NCBI RefSeq assembly: GCF_937941905.1
Contig: NZ_CALDGS010000009.1
Location: 1 to 35,464 of the forward strand
Direction: 5' to 3'
Source of the DNA: an uncultured Mycolicibacterium sp.
Lineage (GTDB): Bacteria; Actinomycetota; Actinomycetes; Mycobacteriales; Mycobacteriaceae
Length of the DNA: 35,464 bases
Both the position numbers and the translations under genes were made by a program. This document shows, one piece after another, positions 1-7,742 of the stretch (its first letter is position 1; each line of letters begins with the position of its first letter). Under the pieces are notes generated by a model. The model did no database searches, was not told where the DNA came from, and worked only from the letters and a program-made list of their open reading frames with translations.

Positions 1-409
1 CCACGATCGACGGCACCCCGGTGAGGATGTCGACCATGAACGTGGTGAGCTTGCCGAACCGCGTGCCACCGCCGTACTCGACGAGGTAGATCGCGACGAA
101 CACCCCGATCGGGATCGAGATCACCGCGCACACCAGGCCCTGCAGCACGGTGCCGACGATCGCGTGGTAGGCCCCGCCGCCGGCCTCGAACGCGGTCATC
201 CCGGCCTGCGAGTGGGTGAACCACACCGGTGAGGTGATCGCCTTGAACCCCTTGGTGATCACCGAGTACAGCACCCACAGCAACGGCACCAGCGCGATCA
301 GCACCGACAGGGTGACCAGCACGGTGGCGACACCGTTGGTCACCTTGCGCCGCAGCGAGACCCCCTGGAAGGTGGTGGCCTTGACCGGGCGGTCCAGTGT
401 CGAGGTCAT
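1..409 (-). CDS. pstA: Phosphate ABC transporter permease PstA (partial, C-terminus outside window)
   Basis: This is the N-terminal 136 codons of the second membrane permease of the high-affinity phosphate importer PstSCAB; the 3' end runs off the left edge. The ATG at 409 overlaps the pstC stop (ATGA), which implies translational coupling. The visible part starts MTSTLDRPVKATTF, has a first hydrophobic helix around residues 28-50, a periplasmic stretch, and a second helix beginning with the binding-protein-dependent permease hallmark (VGTVLQGLVCAVISIPIGVF). Position after pstS and pstC supports the call. The ATPase gene pstB should follow beyond the window. Confidence 0.93.
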   Translation of the reverse strand, partial: MTSTLDRPVKATTFQGVSLRRKVTNGVATVLVTLSVLIALVPLLWVLYSVITKGFKAITSPVWFTHSQAGMTAFEAGGGAYHAIVGTVLQGLVCAVISIPIGVFVAIYLVEYGGGTRFGKLTTFMVDILTGVPSIV

Positions 410-1449
410 CGGGACCCCTTTCCGGCGACCGCGGCGCGGGCCAGCGAGTTCACCACGAAGGTCAGGATGAACAGCACCAGGCCCGCGGCGATGTAGGCAC
501 CCGCCTTGTACTGGTCGTTGAATTCGCTTGCGGTGGCGGCGATCTTGCTGGCGAAGGTGTAGCCGCCGTCGAACAGCGACCAGCCGAAGCCGCGCTGGGT
601 GCCGCGCAGGATGATCAGCAGCGCGATGGTCTCACCGAGTGCGCGGCCCAGGCCGAGCATCGCGCCGCTGATGTAACCGGACATGCCGAACGGCAGCACG
701 GTGGTGCGCACCACCTCCCACCGGGTGGCGCCCAGCGCCAGCGCCGCCTCGATCTGGCCGCGCGGCGTCTGCGCGAACACCTCCCGGGTCACCGCGGTGA
801 TGATCGGCAGGATCATCACCGCCAGCACGATGCCCGCCGTGAAGATCGTGCCGCCGCCGGCCACCGACGCCGAACCGGTCTTGAACAGAAACAGCCAGCC
901 CAGGTTCTGGTTGAGCCACAGCGCAATCGGTTTGAGCACCGGCGCCAGCACGTACAGGCCCCAGACGCCGTAGATGATCGACGGCACCGCGGCCAGCAGA
1001 TCGACCGTATAGCCCAGCGGGCCGGCGACGCGCCGGGGCGCGTACTGGGTGAGGTAGATCGCGATGCCCAGCGCGATCGGCATCGCCAGGATCAGCGCGA
1101 ACACCGAGACGAACACGGTGACCTGAAGCAGGTCCAGGATGCCGAAGTGCATCGCCGACGTGTCGGTGGTCACCCAGTTGCCGCGGTAGAGGAAGAAGTT
1201 CTCCTCGTTGCGCATCAGCGCCGGGATGGCCCGCCACAGCAGGAACACACCGATCGCGACGATCAACGCGACGATGACGACGCCCGAGCCCTCCGCCAGG
1301 CCGCGGAAGACGCGGTCCCCGAGCCGTTCCTTGGCGTGGCGCGACGGGTCGGTGGAGATCGGCGTCGGCTCCGGGAAGGGTGCAGCGAGCGCTTCACCCG
1401 ATCCCGAATCGGACGGATTAGGGATTGTCACTTCGAGCCTATCGGTCAT
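406..1449 (-). CDS. pstC: Phosphate ABC transporter permease PstC
   Basis: PstC forms the transmembrane channel of the phosphate importer together with PstA. The 347-residue protein has a hydrophilic N-terminus, a first transmembrane helix at about residues 50-72 (VVIVALIVAIGVFLLW), a periplasmic loop (FFLYRGNWVTTD) and five further helices. The permease EAA-type loop is visible as QIEAALALGATRWEVVRTT, the contact surface for the ATPase. Length fits the family (about 330-340 aa). It lies 49 bp downstream of pstS and overlaps pstA by 4 bp, so the three are one operon. Confidence 0.95.
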   Translation of the reverse strand: MTDRLEVTIPNPSDSGSGEALAAPFPEPTPISTDPSRHAKERLGDRVFRGLAEGSGVVIVALIVAIGVFLLWRAIPALMRNEENFFLYRGNWVTTDTSAMHFGILDLLQVTVFVSVFALILAMPIALGIAIYLTQYAPRRVAGPLGYTVDLLAAVPSIIYGVWGLYVLAPVLKPIALWLNQNLGWLFLFKTGSASVAGGGTIFTAGIVLAVMILPIITAVTREVFAQTPRGQIEAALALGATRWEVVRTTVLPFGMSGYISGAMLGLGRALGETIALLIILRGTQRGFGWSLFDGGYTFASKIAATASEFNDQYKAGAYIAAGLVLFILTFVVNSLARAAVAGKGSR

Positions 1450-1498
1450 CGGTCCCAGCTACCTATCCTCACCGTATCGGGGCAGGTGCGCCACGAAA

Positions 1499-2608
1499 CT
1501 AGGCGATCGCGTCGATCGAGGTGAGCAGGCGCTCCTTGAAGCGCTCCGGCAGCGGGACGTAACCGGCGGGCGACAGGTTCTGCTGACCCTCGTTGGCCGC
1601 CACGGTCAAAAACGACTTGACCGCGGCCGCGGTCTGCGGGTCGTAGCCCTTCGAGCACACGATCTCGTAGGTCGCCAGCACCAGCGGGTAGGCGCCTGGC
1701 TCCCGGGTGGCGTAGAGCGAGGCGAGGTCGAGCACCAGGTCGTTGCCCTCTGCGGCGAACGTCGCGGCGTCGATCGCCTTGCTGGCGGACTCGTCGGTCA
1801 GCTCGACCGGGCCGGCACCGCTGTCGATCCGGGCGAAGGGCACCCCGGCCTGCTCGGCGAAGCCCTTCTCCACGTAGCCGATCGCGCCCTCGGTGGACTG
1901 CACGGCCTGCACGACGCCCGCGGACTTCTGGGCGCCCTCGCCCGCGCCGCCCTGGAACTCGCTGCCGTCGCCCTTGGTCCAGCTCTGCGGCGCGGCGGCG
2001 GCCAGGTACTTCTGGAAGTTGTCGGTGGTGCCCGAGGAGTCGGAGCGGTAGATCGGGGTGATGCCGAGGTCCGGCAGGTCGGCGTCCGGGTTGAGCGCGG
2101 TCAGCGCCGGGTCGTTCCACCGGGTGATCCCGCCGGAGAAGATCCCGGCCAGCACGTCGGCGTTGACGGTCAGGGTGTCGACCCCGGGCAGGTTGTAGGC
2201 GAGCGCGACCGGGCCGAACACCAGCGGCAGGTTCCAGGCCGGGTTGCCGTCGCAGCGTTCGGCGGCCTGGGCCACCTGATCACCCTTGAGCGGGGAATCC
2301 GAGCCGGCCAGGTCGACCTGGCCGGCGATGAACTGCTCGCGGCCCGCGCCCGAGCCGGTGGGGTTGTAGGCGAGGTTCTTGCCGGGGCACAGCTTGCCCC
2401 AGACCTTGTTGAACTCGGCGATCGCGTTCTGCTGGGCGGTCGAGCCCTCGGCGGTGATCGAGTTCTTCCCGCCGCACTCGGCCGACGACGGGGTGTCCGA
2501 CCCCGACGCCCCGGCGGGGGTGTTGTCGTCGCTGCCGCACGCGGCCAGGGTCAGCGCCGCGGCCGCGGTGAGGGAGATGCCGAGCGTCCTACCGAAGTTG
2601 AGCTTCAC
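1499..2608 (-). CDS. pstS: Phosphate-binding lipoprotein PstS
   Basis: PstS is the lipid-anchored phosphate-binding receptor on the outer face of the membrane. I chose the GTG at 2608, ten codons inside the longest frame, because it yields a compact lipoprotein signal: M-K-L-N, hydrophobic core, lipobox LAAC with Cys24, then GSDDN. Phosphate-binding motifs are visible: AEGSTAQQNAI near the mature N-terminus and GSGAGREQF followed by DLAGSDSPL. The protein is 369 aa. A RegX3-type direct repeat lies 46-63 bp upstream, so phosphate starvation control independent of the upstream glnR-mshD pair is likely. Confidence 0.95.
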   Translation of the reverse strand: MKLNFGRTLGISLTAAAALTLAACGSDDNTPAGASGSDTPSSAECGGKNSITAEGSTAQQNAIAEFNKVWGKLCPGKNLAYNPTGSGAGREQFIAGQVDLAGSDSPLKGDQVAQAAERCDGNPAWNLPLVFGPVALAYNLPGVDTLTVNADVLAGIFSGGITRWNDPALTALNPDADLPDLGITPIYRSDSSGTTDNFQKYLAAAAPQSWTKGDGSEFQGGAGEGAQKSAGVVQAVQSTEGAIGYVEKGFAEQAGVPFARIDSGAGPVELTDESASKAIDAATFAAEGNDLVLDLASLYATREPGAYPLVLATYEIVCSKGYDPQTAAAVKSFLTVAANEGQQNLSPAGYVPLPERFKERLLTSIDAIA

Positions 2609-2653
2609 AGATCCCGAACGTATGCGGCCCCGGTGCACGAACAGGTGATGGCG

Positions 2654-2671
2654 GGTGAACGGCCGGTGAAC
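2654..2671 (-). promoter_or_regulatory. PHO box: RegX3-type direct repeat upstream of pstS
   Basis: On the minus strand the sequence reads GTTCACC-GGCC-GTTCACC: two perfect 7-bp direct repeats with 11-bp periodicity. This matches the mycobacterial SenX3-RegX3 binding site as I remember it. A weaker third half-site (GGTGATG on plus, 2644-2650) lies on the pstS side. The box is in the 67-bp gap between mshD and pstS, in the right orientation and distance to activate pstS. Confidence 0.8.
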
Positions 2672-2675
2672 AGGT

Positions 2676-3575
2676 CTAAGCGGACGGGTGCGGCGCGCGG
2701 TAGGCGACGTCGCTGGCGTAGACGTCGAAGCCGAGGTTGCGGTAGGTCTTCACCGCCGCGGTGTTGTCGGCCTCGACGTAGAGCATCACGGTCGGGTCCG
2801 CGCTGGCCGCCAGGCGCTGGGCGAGGTGGTGCAGGCCGATGAGGGTGAGCACGTAGCCCAGGCCGCGGCCCTGGGCGGCCGGGTCCACCCCGACGACGTA
2901 CACCTCGCCGGTGTCGGCGTCGTGCACCTTGGTCCAGTGGAACCCCAGCAGCCGGCCGGTGGCGGTGTCGCGGGCCAGGAACAGCCCGGCCGGGTCGAAC
3001 CACGCCTCGCCGCGGCGCTCCTGCAGGTCGGCCACGGTCCAGCCGCCCTGTTCGGGGTGCCAGTCGAAGGCGGCGTTGTTGACCCGCAGCAGTTCCGCGT
3101 CGTCGGCGGGCCCGGCGTAGGTGTCGATGCGCACCCCGTCGGGGATCCGCACCGGCGGCAGGTCGGTCAGCGGCCGACGCATCTGCAGCAGCTCGCGCAC
3201 CACCGTCAGCCCGAGCGCGGCCGCGGTGGCGCGGGCCGGCTCGAGGTTGCCGTGCGCCCAGATCCGCGCGCCCGCACCGCCGGCGGCCAGCCCGGTGCGG
3301 ATGAGCGCCGACCCGATGCCGCGGCGGCGGAAGTCGGGGTGCACGACGGCCTCGGCCATGGCGGGGGCGCCGTCGCGGGCCGGGGCCAGGTTCAGGTAGC
3401 CGACGATGCGGCCGTCGACGCCGGCCACCAGGTGCCGGGTGCGGTCGGCGCGCAGCTCGCGCAGCACCTGCTCGCCCACCGGGGCGATGCCGTCGTGGTC
3501 GGTGGCCGCGCCGATGAGCGCGCGCACGTCGTCCTGTTCGGCGGCGTCGAGCCGCTCATGCCAGAGAGGAGTCAC
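2676..3575 (-). CDS. mshD: Mycothiol synthase MshD (two GNAT domains)
   Basis: MshD acetylates Cys-GlcN-Ins with acetyl-CoA to complete mycothiol, the main low-molecular-weight thiol of mycobacteria. The 299-aa protein contains two tandem GNAT folds: the first has the acetyl-CoA loop RRRGIGSALI at residues 83-92, the second has AQGRGLGYVLTLIGL in the C-terminal half, followed by LYVEADNTAAVKTYRNLGF, typical of GNAT strands 5-6. The length is normal. The GTG start at 3575 overlaps the glnR stop (GTGA), so it is co-translated with the regulator. The glnR-mshD adjacency matches Rv0818-Rv0819. Confidence 0.95.
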   Translation of the reverse strand: MTPLWHERLDAAEQDDVRALIGAATDHDGIAPVGEQVLRELRADRTRHLVAGVDGRIVGYLNLAPARDGAPAMAEAVVHPDFRRRGIGSALIRTGLAAGGAGARIWAHGNLEPARATAAALGLTVVRELLQMRRPLTDLPPVRIPDGVRIDTYAGPADDAELLRVNNAAFDWHPEQGGWTVADLQERRGEAWFDPAGLFLARDTATGRLLGFHWTKVHDADTGEVYVVGVDPAAQGRGLGYVLTLIGLHHLAQRLAASADPTVMLYVEADNTAAVKTYRNLGFDVYASDVAYRAPHPSA

Positions 3576-4348
3576 TGGGTCTGCAACGGATCCAGGGAGT
3601 CGGGAACGCTGTCGGGGGCCTCAGGGTAGTCGGCGTCGTCGGGGAACTCGGTGGCGGTCTCCCCCGACGGGGTACGGGTGCGGGCGGGCCGGACCGCCTT
3701 GTAACCGACGTTGCGGACGGTGCCGATCAGCGACTCGTACTCCGGGCCGAGCTTGGCGCGCAGCCGCCGCACGTGCACGTCGACGGTCCGGGTGCCGCCG
3801 AAGAAGTCGTAGCCCCACACCTCCTGCAGCAGCTGGGCCCGGGTGAACACCCGGCCGGCGTGCTGGGCGAGGTACTTGAGCAGCTCGAATTCCTTGTAGG
3901 TCAGGTCCAGCGGCTTGCCGCGCAGCCGGGCGGTGTAGGTGGCCTCGTCGATGACGAGCTCGCCGAGGGTGATCTTGCCGGCGTTCTCCTGGTTGGCCGC
4001 CCCGCCGCGGCGGCCCATCAGCAGCCGCAGCCGGGCGTCGATCTCGGCGGGCCCGGTGCTGGGCAGCAGGATCTCGTCGATCCCCCACTCGACGTTGACC
4101 GCGACCAGCCCGCCCTCGTTGAGCACCGCCACCACGGGCACCGAGGTCCCGGTGGAGCCGAGCAGCCGGCACAGCCCACGCGCGGCGGCCAGGTCGGTGC
4201 GGGCGTCGACGATCGCCACGTCGGCACCCCCGGCCTCCAGCAGCGAGGACACCTCGGTCGGGGCGGACCGCACGTTGTGGGGAAGCAGTGACAGCGCGGG
4301 CAACACCGATTCCGGGTGGGGATCGGTCGTGAGAAGTAAAAGGTCCAC
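3572..4348 (-). CDS. glnR: OmpR-family orphan response regulator GlnR
   Basis: GlnR is the global nitrogen regulator of actinomycetes and activates ammonium uptake and assimilation genes. The 258-aa protein has a degenerate receiver domain (residues 1-115) with the single conserved Asp at 48 (VAIVDAR) but without the usual N-terminal acidic pair, as is known for GlnR, which dimerises without phosphorylation. The C-terminal winged helix runs from about residue 128 (LTYKEFELLKYLAQHAGRVFTR ... DVHVRRLRAKL). No sensor kinase is adjacent. The start is GTG at 4348 with GGAGGG close upstream. The last 30 residues are acidic and probably disordered. Confidence 0.92.
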   Translation of the reverse strand: MDLLLLTTDPHPESVLPALSLLPHNVRSAPTEVSSLLEAGGADVAIVDARTDLAAARGLCRLLGSTGTSVPVVAVLNEGGLVAVNVEWGIDEILLPSTGPAEIDARLRLLMGRRGGAANQENAGKITLGELVIDEATYTARLRGKPLDLTYKEFELLKYLAQHAGRVFTRAQLLQEVWGYDFFGGTRTVDVHVRRLRAKLGPEYESLIGTVRNVGYKAVRPARTRTPSGETATEFPDDADYPEAPDSVPDSLDPLQTQ

Positions 4349-4524
4349 CTGGCCCTCCAGCGTGCTGGCACATTCCCCGTGGACGTCGATGTCGGCGGGT
4401 GATCTCCCAGATTCATGGCTGACACGTGGCCGTTACCCGGCCGACAGCTGACCTAACGATAGCGCGCCACCTGCGACTCGGCCCGATCAAGCGAGCGGAT
4501 CGCGACGTCGGCCACAATGGCCGG

Positions 4525-5313
4525 GTGCGCAAGCTGGTGATCGGGGTGGCCGCGACGCTGACCGTGCTGATCGTCGCCGCGGTCGGGGTGGACTTCGGCG
4601 CGGCGATCTACGCCGAGTACCGGCTGGCCCGCAGCCTGCGCACGGCCAACCAGCTCAACTGGGACCCGACCGCCGCCATCCTGGGCTTTCCGTTCCTCAC
4701 CCAGGCCGCCCGGCACCACTACGACGAGATCGAGCTGCGCGCCTACGGGGTGGAGCACCCGGTGGTGGGCAAGGTGTCGCTGGAGGCCACGCTGCACGAC
4801 ATCGACCCGCTCGACGGCTCCTGGCTGATCGGCCCGGACGCGACGCTGCGGGTCGGCATGGTGGAGAGCCGCATCCTCATCGACTCCACCCACGTGGGGC
4901 GCCATCTGGGCATCACCGATCTGCTGGTGGAGGCGCCGGAGCCGGAGTCCGAGGACGACACCACCGAGTCCGGCATCTCCGTGCCGCACGGCGTGGTGTT
5001 CACCGGAACCCCCAGGCAGGTGGGGCTCTCGGAGCGGGTGAGCATCTCGGTGGACCTGTCGCTGACCGGCCCGGACCGCAGCACGCTGGTGATCACCGCG
5101 ACCCACGTGCTCACCGGCCCCGGCACCGCCGACACCGAGGTGCCCGAGGACAAACTGGCCGCGGTGCTGGCGGCGTTCTCCGGCACCATCCCGGACCAGC
5201 GGTTGCCCTTCACGCCGGCGCCGACGGCCTACGGCGCGCGCGGGTCGGATCTGGTGATCGAGGGCATCGCCGCGGAACAAACCCTCCCGCTGTCGGGGTT
5301 CCGTCGGATATGA
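4525..5313 (+). CDS. lmeA: Mannan chain length control protein LmeA (DUF2993)
   Basis: This is the ortholog of M. tuberculosis Rv0817c/LmeA, a cell-envelope protein that binds phosphatidylinositol and phosphoinositides and promotes elongation of the mannan chain of lipomannan and lipoarabinomannan. The 262-aa product has one N-terminal hydrophobic segment (KLVIGVAATLTVLIVAAVGV) that anchors or exports it, then a soluble beta-rich domain with the conserved FGAAIYAEYRLAR after the helix and ESGISVPHGVVFTG in the middle. I chose the GTG at 4525 because the longer frame from 4426 adds 33 residues of no envelope character before the signal helix. It is divergent from glnR and overlaps thiX by 4 bp (ATGA). 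Confidence 0.88.
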   Translation: MRKLVIGVAATLTVLIVAAVGVDFGAAIYAEYRLARSLRTANQLNWDPTAAILGFPFLTQAARHHYDEIELRAYGVEHPVVGKVSLEATLHDIDPLDGSWLIGPDATLRVGMVESRILIDSTHVGRHLGITDLLVEAPEPESEDDTTESGISVPHGVVFTGTPRQVGLSERVSISVDLSLTGPDRSTLVITATHVLTGPGTADTEVPEDKLAAVLAAFSGTIPDQRLPFTPAPTAYGARGSDLVIEGIAAEQTLPLSGFRRI

Positions 5314-5732
5314 GCACTGCGCTGGCCGTGGTGGTCACGGCGGTCATCGCCGCGACCGGAGTGGCGTTCGTCATCGGCCGGCTGCTGACGCTGCGGTCGG
5401 GGATGCTGCGCGCCGCCGAGCAGGCCGCCGATGTGGACACCGCCGGACTGGACCTGTCGACGGAAGGACCGACCATCGTGCACTTCTCCGCACCGTGGTG
5501 CGGGCCGTGCGCGGCGGTGCGCCGGGTGGCCGAGCAGATCTGCGCCGACCTGCCCGGGGTGCACCACAGCGAGATCGACATCGACGAGAATCCGGAACTG
5601 GCACAGCGTTTTTCAATCCTCTCGCTGCCGACGACGCTGATTTTCGACGCGGCCGGCAAGCTGCGCTACCGCACCAGCGGGGTGCCCCGCGCCGACGAGT
5701 TGCGGACGTTGCTCACACCCTGGTTGGCCTGA
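5310..5732 (+). CDS. thiX: Membrane-anchored thioredoxin-like protein ThiX
   Basis: The protein (140 aa) has one N-terminal transmembrane helix (residues 3-24) followed by a thioredoxin fold, probably exposed outside the membrane. The active site is A-P-W-C-G-P-C with Cys64 and Cys67, and the cis-proline loop SLPT is at 106-108, so it should be a functional thiol-disulfide oxidoreductase. It overlaps lmeA (ATGA), so the two are co-translated. It matches Rv0816c by synteny. The promoter of the poly-cysteine leader overlaps and follows its 3' end. Confidence 0.9.
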   Translation: MSTALAVVVTAVIAATGVAFVIGRLLTLRSGMLRAAEQAADVDTAGLDLSTEGPTIVHFSAPWCGPCAAVRRVAEQICADLPGVHHSEIDIDENPELAQRFSILSLPTTLIFDAAGKLRYRTSGVPRADELRTLLTPWLA

Positions 5733-5747
5733 ACGGCCCGCTCTGGG

Positions 5748-5753
5748 TAAGCT
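5748..5753 (+). promoter_or_regulatory. -10 box of leaderless promoter for the poly-Cys leader
   Basis: TAAGCT lies 6 nt before the GTG at 5760, the spacing expected if transcription starts at the G of the GTG. A plausible -35 (TTGGCC, 5724-5729) is 18 bp upstream. The mRNA would therefore be leaderless. Confidence 0.7.
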
Positions 5754-5759
5754 GTCGGC

Positions 5760-5855
5760 GTGTTCGCCCGCCTTGAGCTTTCGCTCACCAAGCGCCGCAC
5801 AGTCGATCTGTGCCGCGTTGCGGGCTGCTGCTGTTGCTGTTGTTGTTGCCGCTGA
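5760..5855 (+). CDS. Leaderless poly-cysteine leader peptide (cysteine-responsive attenuator)
   Basis: A 31-codon frame starts with GTG at 5760 and ends with TGA at 5853-5855. Codons 23-30 are eight consecutive cysteines (TGC/TGT), with one more Cys at codon 18. The part before it, LTKRRTVDLCRV, resembles the short leader peptides found ahead of sulfur-metabolism genes in other actinobacteria. Leaderless poly-Cys short ORFs are known in mycobacteria: with enough charged Cys-tRNA the ribosome finishes the leader and the downstream genes stay attenuated; when cysteine is short it stalls on the Cys run and expression rises. Here the downstream genes are a DUF4395 protein, a sulfurtransferase and sseC. 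It is too short for usual gene callers. Confidence 0.88.
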   Translation: MFARLELSLTKRRTVDLCRVAGCCCCCCCCR

Positions 5856-5902
5856 GCGCGTCGCGACCCGATCCGTTCGCACCCGCTCGTTCCCGGCAGC
5901 CG

Positions 5903-5928
5903 ATGAGGCATCTCCCAGCCGACCTCAT
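5903..5928 (+). promoter_or_regulatory. Candidate attenuator stem in leader-DUF4395 spacer
   Basis: The 90-nt spacer between the poly-Cys leader and the DUF4395 start contains a 6-bp inverted repeat ATGAGG/CCTCAT with a 14-nt loop, just before the Shine-Dalgarno AGGAG (5934-5938). It could be part of the structure that masks ribosome entry when the leader is fully translated. The stem is short, so the exact alternative pairing is uncertain. Confidence 0.3.
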
Positions 5929-5945
5929 GCAACAGGAGCGCGTCC

Positions 5946-6425
5946 ATGTCAACGAACACCCGGCCACCGATCAGCACCGCACCCGCCGACCAGGTGGATG
6001 TGCGCGGCCCCCGGTTCGCGGCGTGGGTGACCTCCGCGGTGCTCGTCGCCGCGCTGTTCGCCTCGACCGTTGACCCCACCGCCGCGGCGATCCTGCTGGC
6101 CGCCCAGGCCGTGGTGTTCGCCATCGGCGCGTTCGCCGGCCCGCGGCGCCACCCCTACGGCGTGCTGTTCGCCCGGCTGGTGGCGCCCCGGTTGGGTCCG
6201 GCCGTCGAGCGCGAGCCCGCCGCGCCGGTTCGCTTCGCCCAGTTCGTGGGTCTTGTCTTCGCCGCGGCCGGATTCGGGGGGTTCGCGGCGGGCCTGACCG
6301 GGCTGGGGCTGGCCGCCACCGCCCTGGCCCTGATCGCCGCCCTGCTCAACGCCGTCTTCGGCATCTGTCTGGGCTGTCAGCTGTACCCGCTGGTCGCACG
6401 GCTCCGGCCGGCGTCCAACCCCTAA
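5946..6425 (+). CDS. DUF4395 family membrane protein
   Basis: A 159-aa protein with four hydrophobic segments (about 27-44, 45-63, 95-112, 116-136) and a C-terminal C-L-G-C motif in GICLGCQLYPL, characteristic of DUF4395. The Cys pair at the end of a membrane helix, next to a rhodanese, suggests handling of sulfane sulfur or thiol redox in the membrane, but the biochemical function is not known. It is the first gene after the poly-Cys leader and has its own SD AGGAG 8 nt before the ATG. Confidence 0.82.
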   Translation: MSTNTRPPISTAPADQVDVRGPRFAAWVTSAVLVAALFASTVDPTAAAILLAAQAVVFAIGAFAGPRRHPYGVLFARLVAPRLGPAVEREPAAPVRFAQFVGLVFAAAGFGGFAAGLTGLGLAATALALIAALLNAVFGICLGCQLYPLVARLRPASNP

Positions 6426-6458
6426 CTCCGTTCGGAAAACCAAGCGAAAGGACCATGT

Positions 6459-7292
6459 ATGGCACGCTCCGACGTCCTGGTCACAGCAGACTGGGTCGAG
6501 AGCAATCTGAACGCGCCGAAGACGGTGCTCGTCGAGGTCGACGAGGACACCTCGGCCTACGACCACGGGCACATCCCGGGCGCGGTCAGGATCGACTGGA
6601 AGAAGGATCTGCAGGATCCGGTGCGCCGTGACTTCGTCGACGCCGAGCAGTTCTCGAAGCTGCTGTCGGAGAAGGGCATCGCCAACGACGACACCGTGAT
6701 CCTCTACGGCGGCAACAACAACTGGTTCGCCGCCTACGCCTACTGGTACTTCAAGTACTACGGCCACCAGAACGTCAAGCTGCTCGACGGTGGCCGTAAG
6801 AAGTGGGAGCTCGACGGGCGCCCGCTGACCACCGAGGTGCCGAACCGGCCCGCCACCACCTACGTCGCCAAGGAGCCGGACAACAGCATCCGCGCCTTCC
6901 GCGACGAGGTGATCGACGCCATCGGCAAGAAGAACCTGGTCGACGTGCGCTCTCCCGACGAGTTCTCCGGCAAGATCCTGGCTCCGGCGCACCTGCCGCA
7001 GGAGCAGAGCCAGCGTCCGGGCCACATCCCGGGTGCGATCAACGTCCCGTGGAGCAAGGCGGCCAACGAGGACGGCACCTTCAAGTCCGACGAGGAGCTG
7101 GCCAAGCTCTACGCCGACGCCGGCCTGGACACCGCCAAGGAGACCATCGCGTACTGCCGCATCGGCGAGCGCTCGAGCCACACCTGGTTCGTGCTGCGCG
7201 AGCTCCTCGGCCATCAGAACGTCAAGAACTACGACGGTAGTTGGACGGAATACGGCTCCCTGGTGGGGGCCCCGATCGAGTTGGGAAACTGA
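6459..7292 (+). CDS. sseA: Thiosulfate sulfurtransferase (rhodanese), CysA2/SseA type
   Basis: Rhodanese-family enzyme that transfers the sulfane sulfur of thiosulfate to an acceptor through a cysteine persulfide. At 277 aa it has two rhodanese domains; the N-terminal one lacks a catalytic Cys (VILYGGNNNWFAAYAYW) and the C-terminal one has the active-site loop C-R-I-G-E-R-S with Cys233. CysA/SseA motifs VDVRSPDEFSGKI and RPGHIPGAINVPW are present. It matches Rv0815c (cysA2) in length and position. SD AAAGGA precedes the ATG. It lies 33 bp after the DUF4395 gene and 6 bp before sseC, inside the cysteine-attenuated operon. Confidence 0.93.
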   Translation: MARSDVLVTADWVESNLNAPKTVLVEVDEDTSAYDHGHIPGAVRIDWKKDLQDPVRRDFVDAEQFSKLLSEKGIANDDTVILYGGNNNWFAAYAYWYFKYYGHQNVKLLDGGRKKWELDGRPLTTEVPNRPATTYVAKEPDNSIRAFRDEVIDAIGKKNLVDVRSPDEFSGKILAPAHLPQEQSQRPGHIPGAINVPWSKAANEDGTFKSDEELAKLYADAGLDTAKETIAYCRIGERSSHTWFVLRELLGHQNVKNYDGSWTEYGSLVGAPIELGN

Positions 7293-7298
7293 ACGAAC

Positions 7299-7601
7299 AT
7301 GTGCGCTCCTCCGAAGCAAGGTCTGACCCTGCCCGCCAGCGTTGATCTGGAGAAGGAGACCGTCATCACCGGTCGCGTGATCGACGGCTCGGGCCAGCCG
7401 GTCGCCGGCGCCTTCGTGCGCCTGCTGGACGCCGGCAACGAGTTCACCGCCGAGGTGGTCGCCTCGGCCACCGGTGACTTCCGGTTCTTCGCCGCTCCGG
7501 GTACCTGGACGGTGCGGGCCCTGTCGCCGGTGGGCAACGGTGACGCCACCGTGGCGCCGTCCGGCGCCGGCATCCACGAGGTGGACGTCAAGGTCGCCTG
7601 A
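7299..7601 (+). CDS. sseC: SseC family protein (DUF1416)
   Basis: A 100-aa protein always found beside CysA2-type sulfurtransferases in mycobacteria (Rv0814c, sseC2). The fold is an Ig-like/carboxypeptidase-regulatory-like beta sandwich, as suggested by TGRVIDGSGQPVAGAFVRLLDAGNEF and the terminal repeated strands. Residue 2 is Cys (M-C-A-P-P-K-Q-G), conserved in the family as I recall. A direct role in sulfur transfer is inferred from context only. The ATG at 7299 is 6 bp after the sseA stop, so the genes are co-transcribed. A strong hairpin follows. Confidence 0.87.
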   Translation: MCAPPKQGLTLPASVDLEKETVITGRVIDGSGQPVAGAFVRLLDAGNEFTAEVVASATGDFRFFAAPGTWTVRALSPVGNGDATVAPSGAGIHEVDVKVA

Positions 7602-7615
7602 CCTTCCCTCCGTTC

Positions 7616-7667
7616 CCGCGAGCGACCGTGTTTGTACGCCACACTGTGCAAACACGGTCGCTCGCGG
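7616..7667. terminator. Perfect 19-bp inverted repeat after sseC
   Basis: Arms CCGCGAGCGACCGTGTTTG (7616-7634) and its exact complement (7649-7667) flank a 14-nt loop. It lies 14 bp after the sseC stop, so it probably ends the sseA operon transcript. There is no U tract, as is usual in mycobacteria. The left arm recurs at 35422-35441, so it belongs to a dispersed intergenic repeat family. Confidence 0.75.
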
Positions 7668-7729
7668 CGTGTCGGGGGACCCCGAACGTGTGTACCGGGG
7701 CACCCCGAGCCACCCTGTTCCCGACGAAC

Positions 7730-7735
7730 TAGACT
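7730..7735 (+). promoter_or_regulatory. -10 box of leaderless promoter (TAGACT) for the 32-aa membrane peptide
   Basis: TAGACT is followed by 7 nt and then the GTG at 7743, so the transcript most likely begins at the start codon. Confidence 0.65.
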
Positions 7736-7742
7736 TTCCGCC

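Noticed and set aside
4426..4524. Longer N-terminus of LmeA from the ATG at 4426
   Set aside because: It would put 33 charged residues ahead of the signal helix and cover the likely divergent promoter region with glnR; the GTG at 4525 gives a normal envelope protein start.
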